Notes: a model not told the origin generated them from the letters alone. DNA of 64,000 bases from Prorocentrum cordatum (GCA_963575745.1 CAUYUJ010009502.1:242269-306268); one strand, 5' to 3'. Counted from the first letter of the stretch, positions 21,800 to 34,425 are shown. A program made the numbers and translations.

Positions 21800-23110
21800 G
21801 ACGCGTGCTAAAATGCCAAGTTCAGTCTGGTAGGGTTTCTGTAACCTTGCTAAGGGCCCCCTGCCCTCCTGGCACGCACGCGAGCCCATGCACCGCCCTC
21901 TGTTTTCGAGGCTCTATCGGTGCCCTGACACGCCCCTGCCGCTCTCCAAGGCGTCCAAGACGCCCAGGATGGCATCCCACACGGACCTGGGAGGCTACCA
22001 AAGCCGCCAAGATGGCCCACGACGCCTCCGAGACGGCCCACGAGGCCCCAAAAAGCCCCAAGAGCGCTCCAAGAGGACCCCCAGGAAATCCCCAAGAGGG
22101 CCCAAGAGACAAAAACAATTGATTATCATTATGTTAGTAAATGTTTATCACGTTGTCGCCTCTTCGAGTTCCGACACTCCAAGACAGCTCCAGGGGCCCC
22201 CATGAGCGCCCCATGATGGCCCGAGAGGCTTCCGAGAGGGTCTCTAGACGTCCCAGGAGGGCCTCAGAAGAGCCTCGCAGGCGCCCATGACACACAGCAT
22301 TGCCCCCCTGACAGGCCCAAGAGAGGCCCAAGAGGGGAACGCACACCGACAATTCGATCCTTCTGCCCGAAGAGTCCCCCAGGAGGCCCCAAGAGGCGTC
22401 CGAGAAGCCCCAAGGGGGCCCCGAGAGGCCCCCAACAACCCCCAAACTGCCCCAAAGAGGCCGCGAAGCTGCCTCCAATAAGCTCCCGGGAGGCCTCCCA
22501 CGATATCCCAACGAACATCCAGGATGCTGCCGGCACCCTCTCGAACAATCGCCACCGAGCCTGGTGGACTGCCACGGTGGCGGGACTTGCCGCAGGCAGC
22601 TGGATTAAAGTGGGCCCCCCTCTCCTGGAAATCTCTTGACCTCCTGGGCCGCTTTTGGGGGCCAAGTGCAGTCCTCTGGAACCCTTCTTGGGACCCCCGT
22701 GATACCTTTTGGCTTAAGCCGAGCTGGAGCCCTTGGAGTGAGACCAAGGACTACTCCGCGCCGGAACCATTTTTTGAGCAGCCTTGCGTACTCTCAAAGA
22801 CCGCAAAGACCCGAAGAGAGCACGGTGGCGGTCTGGGCCGAATCAAAGCCACCACATGTCGCCGCCGCTTACACACTGCGAAACCCGTCACTCATGGGTA
22901 CTGGGGCACGTGGCGACGGCACCTGGCTCTCATGGGAGCTCGAAACTGCCGCGCAAAGTTCGGCACCGGCGACAACAGTCTGGCACCTTTTCGACTTCTG
23001 GACGGCGCCTGGCGACTGAAGATGGCTGCCAGTATGAGTCCAAGTGGCCACAGAGACCCCCAGAGAGGAGTCGAGAGCCCTTTACTCCGTCTGTTCACTG
23101 CCGCAACCTA
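21800..23110. repeat. degenerate GGCCCCAAGAGG-type dispersed repeats
   Basis: Loose repeats of CCCCAAGAGG / CCGAGAGG at about 10-15-bp spacing, densest at 22010-22110 and 22180-22500, less regular to 23110. A second block of the same type lies at 59285-60265. Frames of the type LLGASWG on the minus strand arise from the repeat and are not genes. Confidence 0.75.
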
Positions 23111-23159
23111 CTCATCATACTGATCGATCATCTCTGATCCATCATATTGTGACTCCTCC

Positions 23160-23400
23160 CCATTCACCTCCTCATCATCATGATCATCGTCGTGATCATC
23201 ATCACCGTTATCACCACCGCCGCCGTCATCAGCATCATCATCATCACCATCATCCGCGAAATCCTCGTCATCGTCTCCCCACTCCATCCATCCTCATCGT
23301 CCTGCCCATGATCACCATCATCGCCAGCATCATCAGCATTATCATCATCACCGTCATACGCATCATCATCATGAGCATCCTCGTCATCATCGTCGTCTGG
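23160..23400. repeat. CAT-rich microsatellite
   Basis: Imperfect ATCATC/CGTCAT repeats. No gene. The stretch 23401-23759 has no gene or clear repeat except a CCAAGAGG-like segment at its end. Confidence 0.9.
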
Positions 23401-23757
23401 AACGGTTCGTAGACATGCTACTGCGCTGACCTTCTGAGACAGGACGGCGGGTGGGAGTGAGGGAGACGGCCAGCAGACGGAATGGATAGCTTGACCCCTG
23501 CCCGCCCGCTAGCCGTCACGCTCACTATTGGCGTAACCATCTCCCCCTTGCCAATGGTCGTCGAAGCCTCAAGATAGCCTGAAGAGCACCCAGGGGGACC
23601 CGAAGAGGGGCTCAGGTGGCCCCAAACCAGGCGCAAGAGCGCCCCTAGAAGGCGACGCGTAGGCTATCGACGGGCAGCCATTTGTTGCAGCTCCCCCTCT
23701 TCACTCAATGTCGTACATGATCGCCCCAAGAGGGCCAACGCGGCCCCCAGAAACATT

Positions 23758-23759
<2 letters not shown>

Positions 23760-23813
<54 letters not shown>
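23760..23813 (+). repeat. poly(A) tract, 54 bases
   Basis: An uninterrupted A run, preceded by AAACATTGC and CCAAGAGGGCC-like repeat and followed by GGCGCCGAAAACGC. It may be the tail of a retroposed transcript or an expanded homopolymer; no coding relic precedes it. Confidence 0.95.
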
Positions 23814-23816
<3 letters not shown>

Positions 23817-24584
23817 GCCGAAAACGCACCAAAGAAGCTACCAAGAGGCAACAAAGGGGCCCGAAAGGGTCCCCCCGAGCTGCCAAGCGGCTCGAAATGT
23901 CACCTGAACCGCGGAGAAGTCGCCAAGATGCCTGGGTAGGCTCCCCAAAAGCCCTCAAGAGATGTCCCAAGAACCTCCATGCATCCAGTGAACCACTGGC
24001 TTTTCTGTTCGCCAACCTCCTCTTTGTGTGCCTTTTCCCCTTCCCTCTCCTTTCTCCCTCCTCCATCACCTTCCCGCTTCGAATGATAACGACTGCCCCT
24101 CCTTGCTCCCGCACTTGCCTGATCGCACCAACTCGCATGGGCATCGTTTCTAGATGAGCTGGTTGGGGCACGGGACGCGTCAAGCACGTCTCCAATTGCT
24201 TCCCATTCGTGTCTGACACTGTCACGAATGTGGCCCAAGCCACACCCCTGCCCCCCCTTTGTCCCATCTGCTCTGGGACACCGCTTGCTGAAAGAGATCA
24301 GCGCGCTCACCGCACGCGAGACGTGAGACAGCACTCCCCGCGCCGCCGACCCCCAAAACGGACCGCGCCAAAAACGGAACGGGAAACCCTGTCGCAGAAG
24401 GAACGAAATGGTTGACCAACAATTTCGCGCCTGTGCCTTGATCAATGAGAACGGGCCAAGCACCGCCTCACAGCACAAGACACACTCGAGCCGCGTCCAG
24501 CCAAGGCAACGAATGCCCCCGACAACGCGACAAAACCTATCGCGGGGGCCCGTGACCCATACTGTCAATCTCTGCCTCCTGCTC
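23814..24584. other. no gene seen
   Basis: Begins with a further CCAAGAGGC-type stretch to about 23990, then complex sequence with no recognisable gene. Confidence 0.4.
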
Positions 24585-24900
24585 ATCCCTCCTCCCCCTC
24601 CTCCTCCTCCACCTCATCATCGTTCCTCCTCCTCCTCTTCCTCCTCCCCCTCCCTCCCCCCTCCTCCTCCTCCTCATCCTGCTGCTCTGCCTCCTCCTCC
24701 TCCTCCCTCCTCCTCTTTCTCTTCCTCGTCATCCTCATCCTCATCCTCGCCCTCATCTTCGCCCTCCCCATCATCATCATCACCACCACCATCATCATCA
24801 CCATCATCTTCCTCGTCGTCGTCGCAATTGTCATTAACGTCGTCATCATCGCCATCATCAATCAGCAGCATCACCATCGTCGTCATGGTCGCCGTCGTGT
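24585..24900. repeat. CTC/ATC low-complexity tract
   Basis: CCTCCTCCT runs pass into CATCATCACC repeats. The next 360 bases (24901-25259) hold no recognisable gene. Confidence 0.9.
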
Positions 24901-25259
24901 CAGCAGGACAATCCTCGTCACCTGGCAACACAATACCCGAAAGACCCCGACCATGATACTCCACAGTACTCCCGGACGGCATCCGCCGACACCCTTGAGA
25001 TGTCACCGGCGTGCAACGTACTGCCCCGACTCCGCCACCCGAAAAGCCCCAAGGACGACCACGGAACCCTCGGAGAGAACCCCCAAACACCCAGTGCATG
25101 CCTGATACCCCCCGCGACAGGGCCCCCAAAACGGCGCCCATGCGCGACGGCCCGCCCAACAGCACCCGAACACAGTTCACGGTCACCCCCTGAATCTTTC
25201 CCGCAGCTTGCAAAGAAGCCGTGATAACGACCACGCGGAAAAAAAGGGGTCGGCGGATG

Positions 25260-25299
25260 TGGCGTAAGCCTACAGAATCAGCATCATCAGTATCATCAT

Positions 25300-25330
<31 letters not shown>

Positions 25331-25878
25331 AGCATCATCACCACCACCATCATCACCATCACCATCATCACCATCATCATCAGCAGCATCAGCATCATCA
25401 TCCTCATCATCATCACCATCACCATCATCAGCATCATCATCATCAGCATCATCATCATCATTACCACCACCACCACAACAATGACCACCACCACAATCAC
25501 CATCATCAGCAGCATCACAATAATCATCAGCCGCATCAGCATCAGTATCATTATCACCATCAGCAGCAAAAACATCATCATCAACATCATCATCATCATC
25601 ATCATCGTCATCATCAGCAGCAGCATCATCACCATCATCAACAGCATCGTCATCATCATCATGAGCATCATCAGCCTCATATGCATCATCACCATCACCA
25701 TCATCATCACTGTGAGCATCAACATCACCAACATCATCATCAGCAACAGCAGCAGAACCATCATTCTCATCAAGAGCATCGTCATCATCAGCATCATCAG
25801 CATCATCAGTATCATCAGCATCATCAGCAACATAATCATCATCATTATCAGCAGCATCAGCATAAGCATCAGCATCAG

Positions 25879-25934
<56 letters not shown>

Positions 25935-25935
25935 C
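25260..25935. repeat. long CAT/CAG microsatellite of class 2 cassette 5
   Basis: Imperfect CATCAG repeats ending in a nearly pure (CAT)n run at 25878-25933. It sits at the distal (minus-strand 3') side of the 90-bp minisatellite, where cassettes 1-3 carry their low-complexity tract. Internal phrases are very similar to 15690-16010, for example CATCATCATCAGCAACAG versus its counterpart there. Confidence 0.92.
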
Positions 25936-27420
25936 ACCCCTCACACAAACACCACTCAAACGTTTAATGGCCCCATCGGGAGCTCCACCGACGGCTCCAG
26001 CGGCAGGGTCCGCATGGCGTACCCTCACCCGATTCGACACACCCCTTACGCGTTTCATGGCCCCATAGAGATCTCCACCGAAGACACCAGCGGCAGGGTC
26101 CGCATGGCGTACCCGCACCCGATTCGGCACACCCCTCAAACGTTTCGCGGCCCTGAAGGGAGCTAGCTCTACCGAAGGCCACAGCGGCAGGGTCCGCATT
26201 GCGTGCCTGCATCCGATCGGCAGACCCCTCATACGCTTCGTGGCCCCATAGGGAGCTCCACCGAAGGCCGCAGCAGCAGGGTCCGCATGGAGTACCCGCA
26301 CCTGACTCGGCAAACCCCTCCTCACACGCTTCGCGGCTCCATGGGGAGCTCCACCGAAGGCGCCAGCGGCAAGGTCCGCATGGCGCTACTTGCATCCGAT
26401 TCGACACACCCATTACACGTTTCGTGGTCCCGAAATGAGCTCCACCGAAGGCCCCAGCAGCACGGTGCGCATGGCGAACCCGCACCCGATTCGGCACACC
26501 CCTCGCACGTTGCGTGGCCCAATAGGGGGCTCGACTGGAGGCCACAGCGGCAGGGTCCGCATGGCGCACCCGCACCTGATTCGGCACACCCCTCACACGT
26601 TTCATAGCCCCGAACGGAGCTCCAACGAAGGCCTCAGTGGCAAGGTCCGCATGGCATACTTGCATTCGATGCGGCACACTCCTCACACGCTTCGTGGCCC
26701 CGTATGGAACCGTACCGAAGGCCCCAACGGCAGGGTCCGCATGGTGTACCAGCACCCGATTCAACACACCCCTCACACGCTTCGTAGCCCCAGAGAGCTC
26801 CACCGAAGGCCGCAACGGCAGGGTCCGCATGGCGTACCGGCACCCGATTCGACACGCCCGCACACGTTTCATGGCCCCGAAGAGAGCTCCACCGAAGGCC
26901 ACAGCGGCAGGGCCCGCAGGGCGTACCCGCACCCGATTCAGTACACCGCTCACATATTTCATTGCCCCGAAAGGAACTCCACCGAAGGCTCCAGCGGCAG
27001 AACACGCACGGCGTGCCCGCACTCGATTCGACGCAGCCCTCACACGTTTCGAGGCCTTCTGGGGAGCTCCACCGAATGCCCCACCGGCAGGATCCGCATG
27101 GCGCACCCGCACCCGATTCGGCGCACTCCTCACACGCTGCGTGGCCCCAATAAGGAGCTCCACCGAAGGCCCCAGCGGCAGGGCCCGCAGGGCGTACCCG
27201 CACGCGCTTCGGCACACCCCTCACACGTTACGTGGCTCCATAGGGAGCTCCACCGAAGGCCCCAGCAGCAGGGTCCGCATGGCGCACCAGCATCCGATTG
27301 GGCACACCCCTCAAATATTTCGTGGCCCCGTAGGGAGCTCCAATGAAGGCCCGAGTGGCAGGGTCCGCGTGGCGCACCCGCCCCATGTCCGCACACCCCT
27401 CTCTCCTCCCCCTCTGCTTG
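25936..27420 (-). repeat. 90-bp minisatellite (about 16 copies), class 2 cassette 5, reversed
   Basis: On the minus strand each unit has GGGGCCACGAAACGTGTGAG, then GGTGTGCCGAATCGGGTGC and TTCGGTGGAGCTCCC. This is closest to the 88-90-bp units of cassette 2. Because 90 is a multiple of three, long frames exist on both strands. Confidence 0.95.
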
Positions 27421-27430
27421 TTCTCACTTG

Positions 27431-27472
27431 ACTCGCGGTACCCGCTGGTTCATATGGTTGGGCCCTTCGCCA
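27431..27472 (-). other. class 2 cassette head (copy 5, reversed)
   Basis: On the minus strand: CTGGCGAAGGGCCCAACC, then ATATGAACC and GGGTACCGCG. It matches the heads at 11685 and 12457 and lies at the expected side of the reversed 90-bp array, so orientation and order agree. Confidence 0.75.
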
Positions 27473-28383
27473 GGATAATGTTTCGCGCAACTCTTTAGGA
27501 GAGGCGGGGGAGCGCACACAGCAGCACGATGACACAGTCGGCGACGCAAACGTGAAGCCACTGAACTACCTCAAATGGCGTGCACGCGAACGGAACTGAG
27601 GCGTCCAGCCACATCGACGGGCTGTCCTGCGAGAGATGGCGACTGTTGAATCGGTCGCCGCCTCGTCGCCGCCCCGTGTACTGCCGCGCGCTCCGCCTCG
27701 TGCTCGCCCGTCGCCGCCTCGTCGCCGGTGCATGCGCTGGCTGTCGTCTCCAAGCTGTCGCCGCTCTCCCCCAGCTCGGTCCGCCGCCCCGTCGCCTCGT
27801 CGCAGCCCCGTCGCACCTCGCCGCCTCGTCGCCGCTTCGTGCAGTGGCTGGCGGCCCCAAGTTTGCGCCAGTCTCCGAATGCCGGCCCGTTGCCGCCACC
27901 CACACCGGCAAATGCGCAGGGGCGTTCGAACTATTTCGATATGCGCGAGCAAGAGGCCCGATTGGTCGCATGTGATGAAAAGTCAGGGAAACCGATGACT
28001 GTCCTATAAATTCGCATGAGCGCGCGCGCAAGTCTGTTTGAACAACCATGATGCCAATCCACAAGTGGTTTGTATACCTCGATACTGCAATTCCAACAAA
28101 CCCATAATTCTCGAACAATGTTGGCATGCGCGCGCAACGCCGCGCGCGTGTTGACGTTGTCCCCATATGTTGCATAGAACTATTAGGAACCCGTTGTTTT
28201 GATAATTTCGCGCGCACATTATATTAGTTGACAGAGATAACACGGGCGATTACGGGTATGGTTGAGATGGTACGAACCCATTTTGACATGATAGATGGGA
28301 CACAATCACATGTGAACTTCAATGTACCAGGGGGTGTAAACAAAACCAGGGGTTCCAAAACTCATGTTTGAAAAGAATATATG
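27473..28383. repeat. CGTCGCC-rich stretch and a dispersed repeat (copy 1)
   Basis: 27600-27860 has degenerate CGTCGCCGCC repeats. 27905-28235 is a dispersed element: GCAGGGGCGTTCGAACTATT, GCATGAGCGCGCG and GCATGCGCGCGCAACG are matched with substitutions at 29070-29340. No coding gene recognised. Confidence 0.55.
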
Positions 28384-28395
28384 ATATATATATAT

Positions 28396-28463
<68 letters not shown>
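28384..28463. repeat. (TA)n microsatellite
   Basis: About 40 TA dinucleotides with two breaks. It lies in an AT-rich island (about 28190-28470) that contrasts with the GC-rich surroundings. Confidence 0.97.
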
Positions 28464-28471
<8 letters not shown>

Positions 28472-29379
28472 TGTGCAATGTGCGTTGTGCAGTCGACGTT
28501 CTGCAACATATGCGGTGCAAACTACGTGTTGCAATACATGTGGTGCAACCTATGCGGCGCATTTAATTTTGAAGGACTTGAAGTTGACAACTCGACTGCT
28601 CGCGCAATTATCCCACCCACCCACTTGCAAATCGGCGGCGATTGCGATGAGTGTTTTGTGCTGGCTGGCGCATGTTTGCGGCCGCGTTGGCGCGCGCATG
28701 CTGGCGCGCTCATCTGCCAGCTAGCTTGGCGCAAGCGACGCGGCCGCGGTGGCGCTGACCGATGGGGACTTCCCAGCGCGTCTCAAAGGCCGCGCTGGCG
28801 CGCGGGCACTTCAGTGCGAGTCGGTGACTCGGGCGGGTGCAGGTTCACGGTGGAGTCGACAACGGCGAAAACGATGATGATGGCGGCGATAATGGTGACG
28901 GTGATGACGAGGCCTACGGCAAGGCCAATGATGGCGTCGACGCTGGCAACGCCGATGACGATGTTGGTGCCCACGCGTCGGTGACGAAGGTGTTGGAACA
29001 AATTCGAAGTGGGCGCGCGGCCGGCTCGCACGAGTGTCCCGCGTACAGGGATCGTGCCCACCCCAAACGCGCAGGGGCGCTCGAATGATTTCGACGTGCG
29101 CGCGAGAGGCGCGTTCGGTCGCATTCGATAAACACGCTGGAAAAAACGCGCCATGTATTCATAAAACGTCGCATGAGCGCGCGTGCGCGCAGACTGCTTT
29201 GAAGACACATGTTGGTTGCAAAACCATTGGTGTTTTACCCTGTGCTCGCGATTGCGAAACCTACGGTGTTTGCATAATTTCGACATGCGTGCGCGACGAC
29301 GCGCGCGTGCCGAGGTCGTCACATAGTTTTGCAAGGGGTTGCTGAGCATGTAAGATGTCTGACAAACGGGGGGGAAACA
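28464..29379. repeat. no gene; second copy of dispersed repeat at 29070-29345
   Basis: 28480-28570 has short TGTTGTGCAAT/TGCGGTGCAAC repeats. 28860-28985 is GATGATGGCG-like low complexity. 29070-29345 is the second copy of the element seen at 27905-28235 (GCAGGGGCGCTCGAATGATT, GCATGAGCGCGCG, CATGCGTGCGCGACG). A weaker relative may lie at 34640-34935. Confidence 0.5.
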
Positions 29380-32360
29380 CGGTCAGTCGGTCTGTCAAAA
29401 TACGCAGACGGGGGCCACATGGCAGAAGGAAGGGGCACGGTCGGTCGGTCGGTCCGAATAAGCAAACGGGGGCTACGGGGTGGAGGGGCGCGAAAGGGGC
29501 AGGGGGCGGGAGGGCACGGTCGGGCAGGAAGAGGTGGCACGGTCGGAATAAACACACGGGCCACGGTCGGTCGGTCGGTCGGAATAAACAAACGGGAGCC
29601 ACGGGGCGGAGGGGTGGGGCACGGTCGGTCGGTCGGTCCGAATAAGCAGACGGGGGCCACGGCGTGGAAGGAGGGTGCACGGTCGGTCGGCCGGTCGGTC
29701 GGAATAAGCAAACGGGGGCCACGGGGCGGAAGGCCGCGGGGGGGACAGGGGGAGGGAGGGCACGGTCGAACAGGGAGGGTACGGTCAGTCGGTCGGTCGG
29801 AAAAAAAGAAAACGGGGGCCACGGGGCAGAAGGAGGGTGCACGGTCGGTCGGTCGGTCCGAGTAAGCAGACGGCGGCCACGGGGCGGAGGGGCGCGGGGG
29901 GGCGCAGGGGGCGGGAGGGCACGGTCGGGCACGGGGGGCGCGGTCGGTCGGTCGGACTAAGCAGAGGGGGGCCACGGGGCGGAGGGGGGGGAGCACGGTC
30001 AGTCGGTCGGTCCCAATAAGCAGATGGGGGCCACGGAGCGGAAAGGGAGGGAAGGCCCGTCGGTCGGTCGGACTAAGCAGACGGGGGCCCCGGGGTGGAA
30101 GGGCGCGGGGGAGGGGGGCAGGGGGGCGGGAAAGCACGGTCGGGCAGGGGGGGGGGGCAGTCGGTCGGTCGGTCCGAATAAGCAGACGGGGACCACGGGG
30201 CGGACGGGGGGGGCACGACGGGGGCCACAGGGCGGAGCGTTGGGGGCACGGTCGGTCGCTCGGTCGGAATAAGTAGACGGGGGCCACGGGGCAGAGCGGG
30301 GGGGCACGGTTGGTCGGTCGGTCGGACTAAGCAGACAGGGGCCACATGGCGGAAGGGCGCGGGGTGGAGCAGGGGGAGAGGACGGGACGGTCGGGCAGGG
30401 GAGGCACAGTCGGTCGATCGGTCGGAATACGCAGACGGGGGCCACGGGGCAGAAAAAGGGGGCACGGTCGGTCGGTCGGTCCGAATAAGCCGCCGGGGGC
30501 CACGGGGCGGACGGTCGCGGGGGGGGGGGCAGGGGGGGCAGGGGGGTACGGTCGGTCGGTCGGTCGGTCTGAATAAAAAGACGGGGGCCACGGGGCGGAG
30601 GGAGGCGGGGAGAACACGGTCGGTCTGTCAGTCGGAATAAGCACTCAAGGGAACGCGAGGGCACGGTCGGGCGGGGGGGGGGGGCACGGTCGGTCGGCCG
30701 GTCCGAATTAGCAGACGGGGGCCACGGGGCGGAGGGGGGGATGGGGGGCACGGTCGGTCGGTTGGTCGGAATATTAATAAACAGACGGGGGGGCCACGGG
30801 GCGGAGGGGGGATGGGCACGGCCGGTCAGTCGGCCGGAGTAAGCAGACGGGGGCCACAGAACAGAGCGGTGGGGCACGGTCGGTCGGTCGGCTGGAATAA
30901 GCTGACGGGGACCACGGGGCGGAAGGGCGCGGGCGGAGCAGGGGGACGGGAAGGCACGGTCGGGCAGGAAGAGCACAGTCGGCCGGGCAGTCGGAATAAG
31001 CGGACGGGGGCCACGGGGCGGAGTGAGGGGGGCACGGTCGGTCGGTCGGAAAATAATCAGACGGGGGCCACCAGGCGGAGGGGGGGGGCACGGTCGGTCG
31101 GTCGGGTCGGAATAAATAGACGGGGGGCAACGGGGCGGAGGGGGGGGGGGGGCACACATCCCAGCAAGTAGCCCAGCGGTGGTGGCAGGGGGGGAGGGCA
31201 CGGTCGAGCAGACGGGGGGCAAGGTCGGTCGGTCGGTTGGAAAAAATACGGGGGCCACGGGGCGGAGGGGGGGCACGGTCGGTCGGTCGGTCGGTCGAAC
31301 GAACACGTGGGGGCCACGGGCGGGGGGGGGGTCACGGCCGGTCGGTCGGTCGGACTAAGCAGACGGGGGCCCGCGGGGCGGAGGGGCGCGGGGGGGGCAG
31401 GGGGGGGGAGGGCACGGTCGGCAGGAGGGGGGGCAACGGTCGGTCGGTCGGTCGAATAAGCAGACGGGGGCCACGGCGCGGAGGGGGGGGGGCACGGTCG
31501 GTCGGCCGGGCCGGAGTAAGCAGACAGGAGGCCACGGGGCGGGGGGGGGGGCACGGTCGGTCTGTCATCGGAATACGCAGACGGGGGCCACGGGGCGGAA
31601 GGGCGCGGAGGGGAGCAGGGGGGCGGGAGGGCAGGGTCAGTCGGTCGGTCCGAATAGCAGACGGGCGCCACGGGGCGGAGGGGGGCGGTGGGGGCACGGT
31701 CGGTCGGTCGGTCGGTCGGAATAAGCAGACGCTGGCCACGGGGCGGAGAGGGGGGGGAACGGTCGGTCGGTCGGTCAGACTAAGCAGACGGGGGCCACTG
31801 GGCGGAGGGGGGCGGGGGCACACATCCCAGCAGGTATCCCAGCGGGGGGGAGCAGGGGGACGGGAGGGCACGGCTGGGCAGGAAGAGGTGGCACGGTCGG
31901 AATAAGCTGACGGGGGCCACGGGGCGGAGGGGTGCGGGGGGGGCAGGCAGAGCACACGGGGGCGGCACGCACCCAGGCCACACCCTAGCACGTATCCCAG
32001 CACACGAAACCAGCACACATCGCAGCACGGATCCCAGCGGGGGGGAGCAGGGGGACGGGGGGGCACGGTCGGGCAGGAGGGGGGGGCACGGTCAGTCGGT
32101 CGGAACAAGCTGACGGGGGCCACGGGGCGGAGGAGTGCGGGGGGGGCAGACAGAGCACACGGGGGCGGCACGCACCAAAGCCACACCCTAGCACGTATCC
32201 CAGCACACGAAGCAAGCACACATCCCAGCACGTATCCCAGCACACGGAGGCAGCACACAGCCCTGTCCACATCCCAGCACACGAAGGCAGCACACGTCCC
32301 AGCACACATCCCAGCACACATCCCAGTCCAGCGCACATCCCAGGCACGGTCGGTCGGTCT
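29380..32360. repeat. GGTCGGTCGGTCGG / GGGGGCCACGGGGCGG variable minisatellite
   Basis: About 3 kb of units of variable length (roughly 60-130 bp), each composed of GGGCACGGTCGGTCGGTCGG, then AATAAGCAGACGGGGGCCAC and GGGGCGGAGGGG. Spacer blocks such as AGGGGGCGGGAGGGCACGGT appear in some units. The number of GGTC repeats varies. From about 31820 units also carry CACATCCCAGCA-type repeats, which dominate 32190-32340. Confidence 0.95.
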
Positions 32361-33139
32361 GTCAAAATAATGCAGTACGAGATCACACAGCTAGGTATGA
32401 TAATAAGGGATCCTCCTTTCCACCCGCCCACCCACCCGCTCCCCCTTCCGCTCCGTGGTTCCCTCCTCCCTTCTCCCCGCACCTCCTCCCGCTGTACTTC
32501 TCGCTCACCTCCCATGCCACTTCCCCCGCCCCTCTGCCCTTCCATCCCAAACCCCCTGACCACTCCCGCGGCCTTTTCCCCTCCCACGCCCCCTCCCTCT
32601 CTTCGATTACATCCCCGCCCGTTCCCCACTCCCCTTCCTCCCACTCACTCTCCCTACCCCCCTCCGCCTGAGGCGTGGCCGCAGTGGACTGGCTGATATT
32701 GGAGTACGACATGCAAAATACAAAACGCTTCGTTTTACATGGATGAAAAATATGTACGATACAGTCACATATGTAAGCATGTAGGTGTTACATATATACA
32801 TATACACATGAATAAACATCAACCTAAACAAACAACCAAACACATTGTTAGGCCGCTCCCACCGCCCGCAAACACCGCAAGGTCGAGCAGGGAGTCCTTG
32901 ATCCTCATCTGCACCTCGCCCTCCTTGGTCGTCGGCAGGAAGCCCTATGCGCTAGGGAAGGGCTGAGCCGATGTCCTCCTCACACCTGACTCCCCCTCCT
33001 GAACCTTACTCCTCCTCATCTTCCACTTCCTCCTAATCATCCTCGTATTTGTCTCTGCCTCCTCCTCCTCCTCATTATCCTTATCCTCGTCGTCCTCCTC
33101 CACCTCCTCGTCCTCGTCGTCCTCTCATCATCAGCATCA
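32361..33139. other. pyrimidine-rich and AT-rich spacer, no gene
   Basis: 32410-32680 is CCCTCC-rich. 32700-32850 is AT-rich (ACATATATACATATAC). 32985-33125 is CTC-rich. No open frame of interest. Confidence 0.6.
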
Positions 33140-33295
33140 GAATCCCTATCATCACCAACACTAACAACAAGAACGGCAGCACCAGCAACATCAGCAACAA
33201 CAGCAGAAACAACAGCAACAAAAACAACAGAAATCACAACAACAAACGACAAGCAACAACAAACAAACAACAAACACAACTACAGCAACAATAGT
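33140..33295 (+). repeat. CAACAG/CAACAA tract before U1 copy E
   Basis: Imperfect CAA/CAG/ACA trinucleotides, the standard upstream neighbour of the U1 unit in this window. Confidence 0.9.
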
Positions 33296-33425
33296 CTTGT
33301 TAAGATTCCTCGCTCTTACTGGCACGCGTGTCTTGCATCCTGTACTCCAACCCTCGGTACCCGCCCACTTCGTCCTAGATCGCACCCCCTTTCGGGGGGG
33401 ATATCTTCCTTGTCGGCCACTGACT
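33295..33425 (+). other. U1 conserved unit with hairpin H1 (copy E)
   Basis: Contains CCTCGGTACCCGCCC, TTCGTCCTAGATCGC, a hairpin of C run/TTTC/G run (33384-33401) and ATATCTTCCTTGTCGGCC. It is diverged from the other copies but collinear with them. Confidence 0.8.
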
Positions 33426-33990
33426 GGCATGCGAAGAACTCTCGAGCGAGAGCGCCGTTCCTGAATTCGGGGGCCTCTCTGGTCAGGGGCGATCGGAATA
33501 CAGATTGCGAAAGATAGAACGGAAACCCTTGCCGCTGTGACTGTGCCTCCACCAAGTTGCCTGCATTACGAGAAGGTCTCGAGCGAGGGCGCCACTCTTG
33601 AGTTCGGAGGCCACTCTGGCCAGGGCCTCTGGGAATACATATTGAGGAAGTATCGAAGGAGAGCCCTTGTCATCGTAGTTGGGCCTCCACCAATGTGACT
33701 GAATCACGACAAAGTCTCCAGCAAGAGCGCCGTTCCTGAGTTCGGGGGCCATCCCGGCAGGGGGCTCTCGGAGAACATCGTGAGGAAGTATCGAGCAGGA
33801 ACCCTTGTCGTCATGCCTCGGGGTAAATTGTGAGGGAGTATCGAGCGGGAGGCCGCTGTCATCGTAGCCAGGCCTCCAAAGGCACACATCGACCCTCAAG
33901 CCAACGCTCGAGCGGGACCCTCGTTTTCGAAAAAAATTGCAGCCGGCATCGAGGCGAGAGCACGCGGAACCGTTTCCAGAGATCAACGAA
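33426..33990 (+). repeat. ~130-bp tandem repeats derived from the class 1 41-bp/H2-proximal block
   Basis: Four or so units with CGAGCGAGAGCGCCGTTCCTG, GAATTCGGGGGCC and GAGGAAGTATCGAGCGGGAG, then CCTTGTCATCGTAGTTGGGC. The last phrase corresponds to GGGAGCCATTGTTGTTGCAA in other composites, so the unit looks like an expansion of the normal class 1 end block. The same unit recurs at 57070-57310. Confidence 0.8.
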
Positions 33991-34009
33991 AATCATTATC
34001 TAGAAATGA

Positions 34010-34242
34010 GCAAACAACAGCAGCAGCAACAACCACAACAACAACAACAACAACAAAAACAACAGCAACAACAACAACAACAACAACAGCAACAACAACA
34101 ACAGCAACAACAACAACAGCATCAACAGCATCAACAACAGCAATAACAATAACAGCAACAACAACCACAACGACAACAACCACAACGACAACAAACAAAA
34201 AACTGCAACATCAACAACAACAACAACAACAGTCATTATAAT

Positions 34243-34307
<65 letters not shown>

Positions 34308-34362
34308 CCATTACAACAACAACAAAAACCACATCAACAGTAACAACAAAAACAACAACAGC

Positions 34363-34420
<58 letters not shown>

Positions 34421-34425
34421 TACTA
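34010..34425 (+). repeat. (CAA)n/(CAG)n tract
   Basis: Long CAACAA run with CAG and ATAACAA interruptions, introduced by GAGATCAACGAAAATCATTA and AGAAATGAGC (33971-34010), the diverged pre-tract block of class 1. Confidence 0.95.

Noticed and set aside
24674-26325. Asp-rich or Met-rich proteins at 24.7-26.3 kb
   Set aside because: ATC/CAT microsatellites fused to the 90-bp array; no conserved residues.
29261-32336. Pro-rich extensin-like proteins on the minus strand
   Set aside because: The Pro/Arg/Asp-Arg-Pro-Thr text is the GGTCGG minisatellite in translation.
33937-34146. Poly-Gln protein
   Set aside because: Simple (CAA)n/(CAG)n tract that recurs as a module before U1; all frames are homopolymeric.
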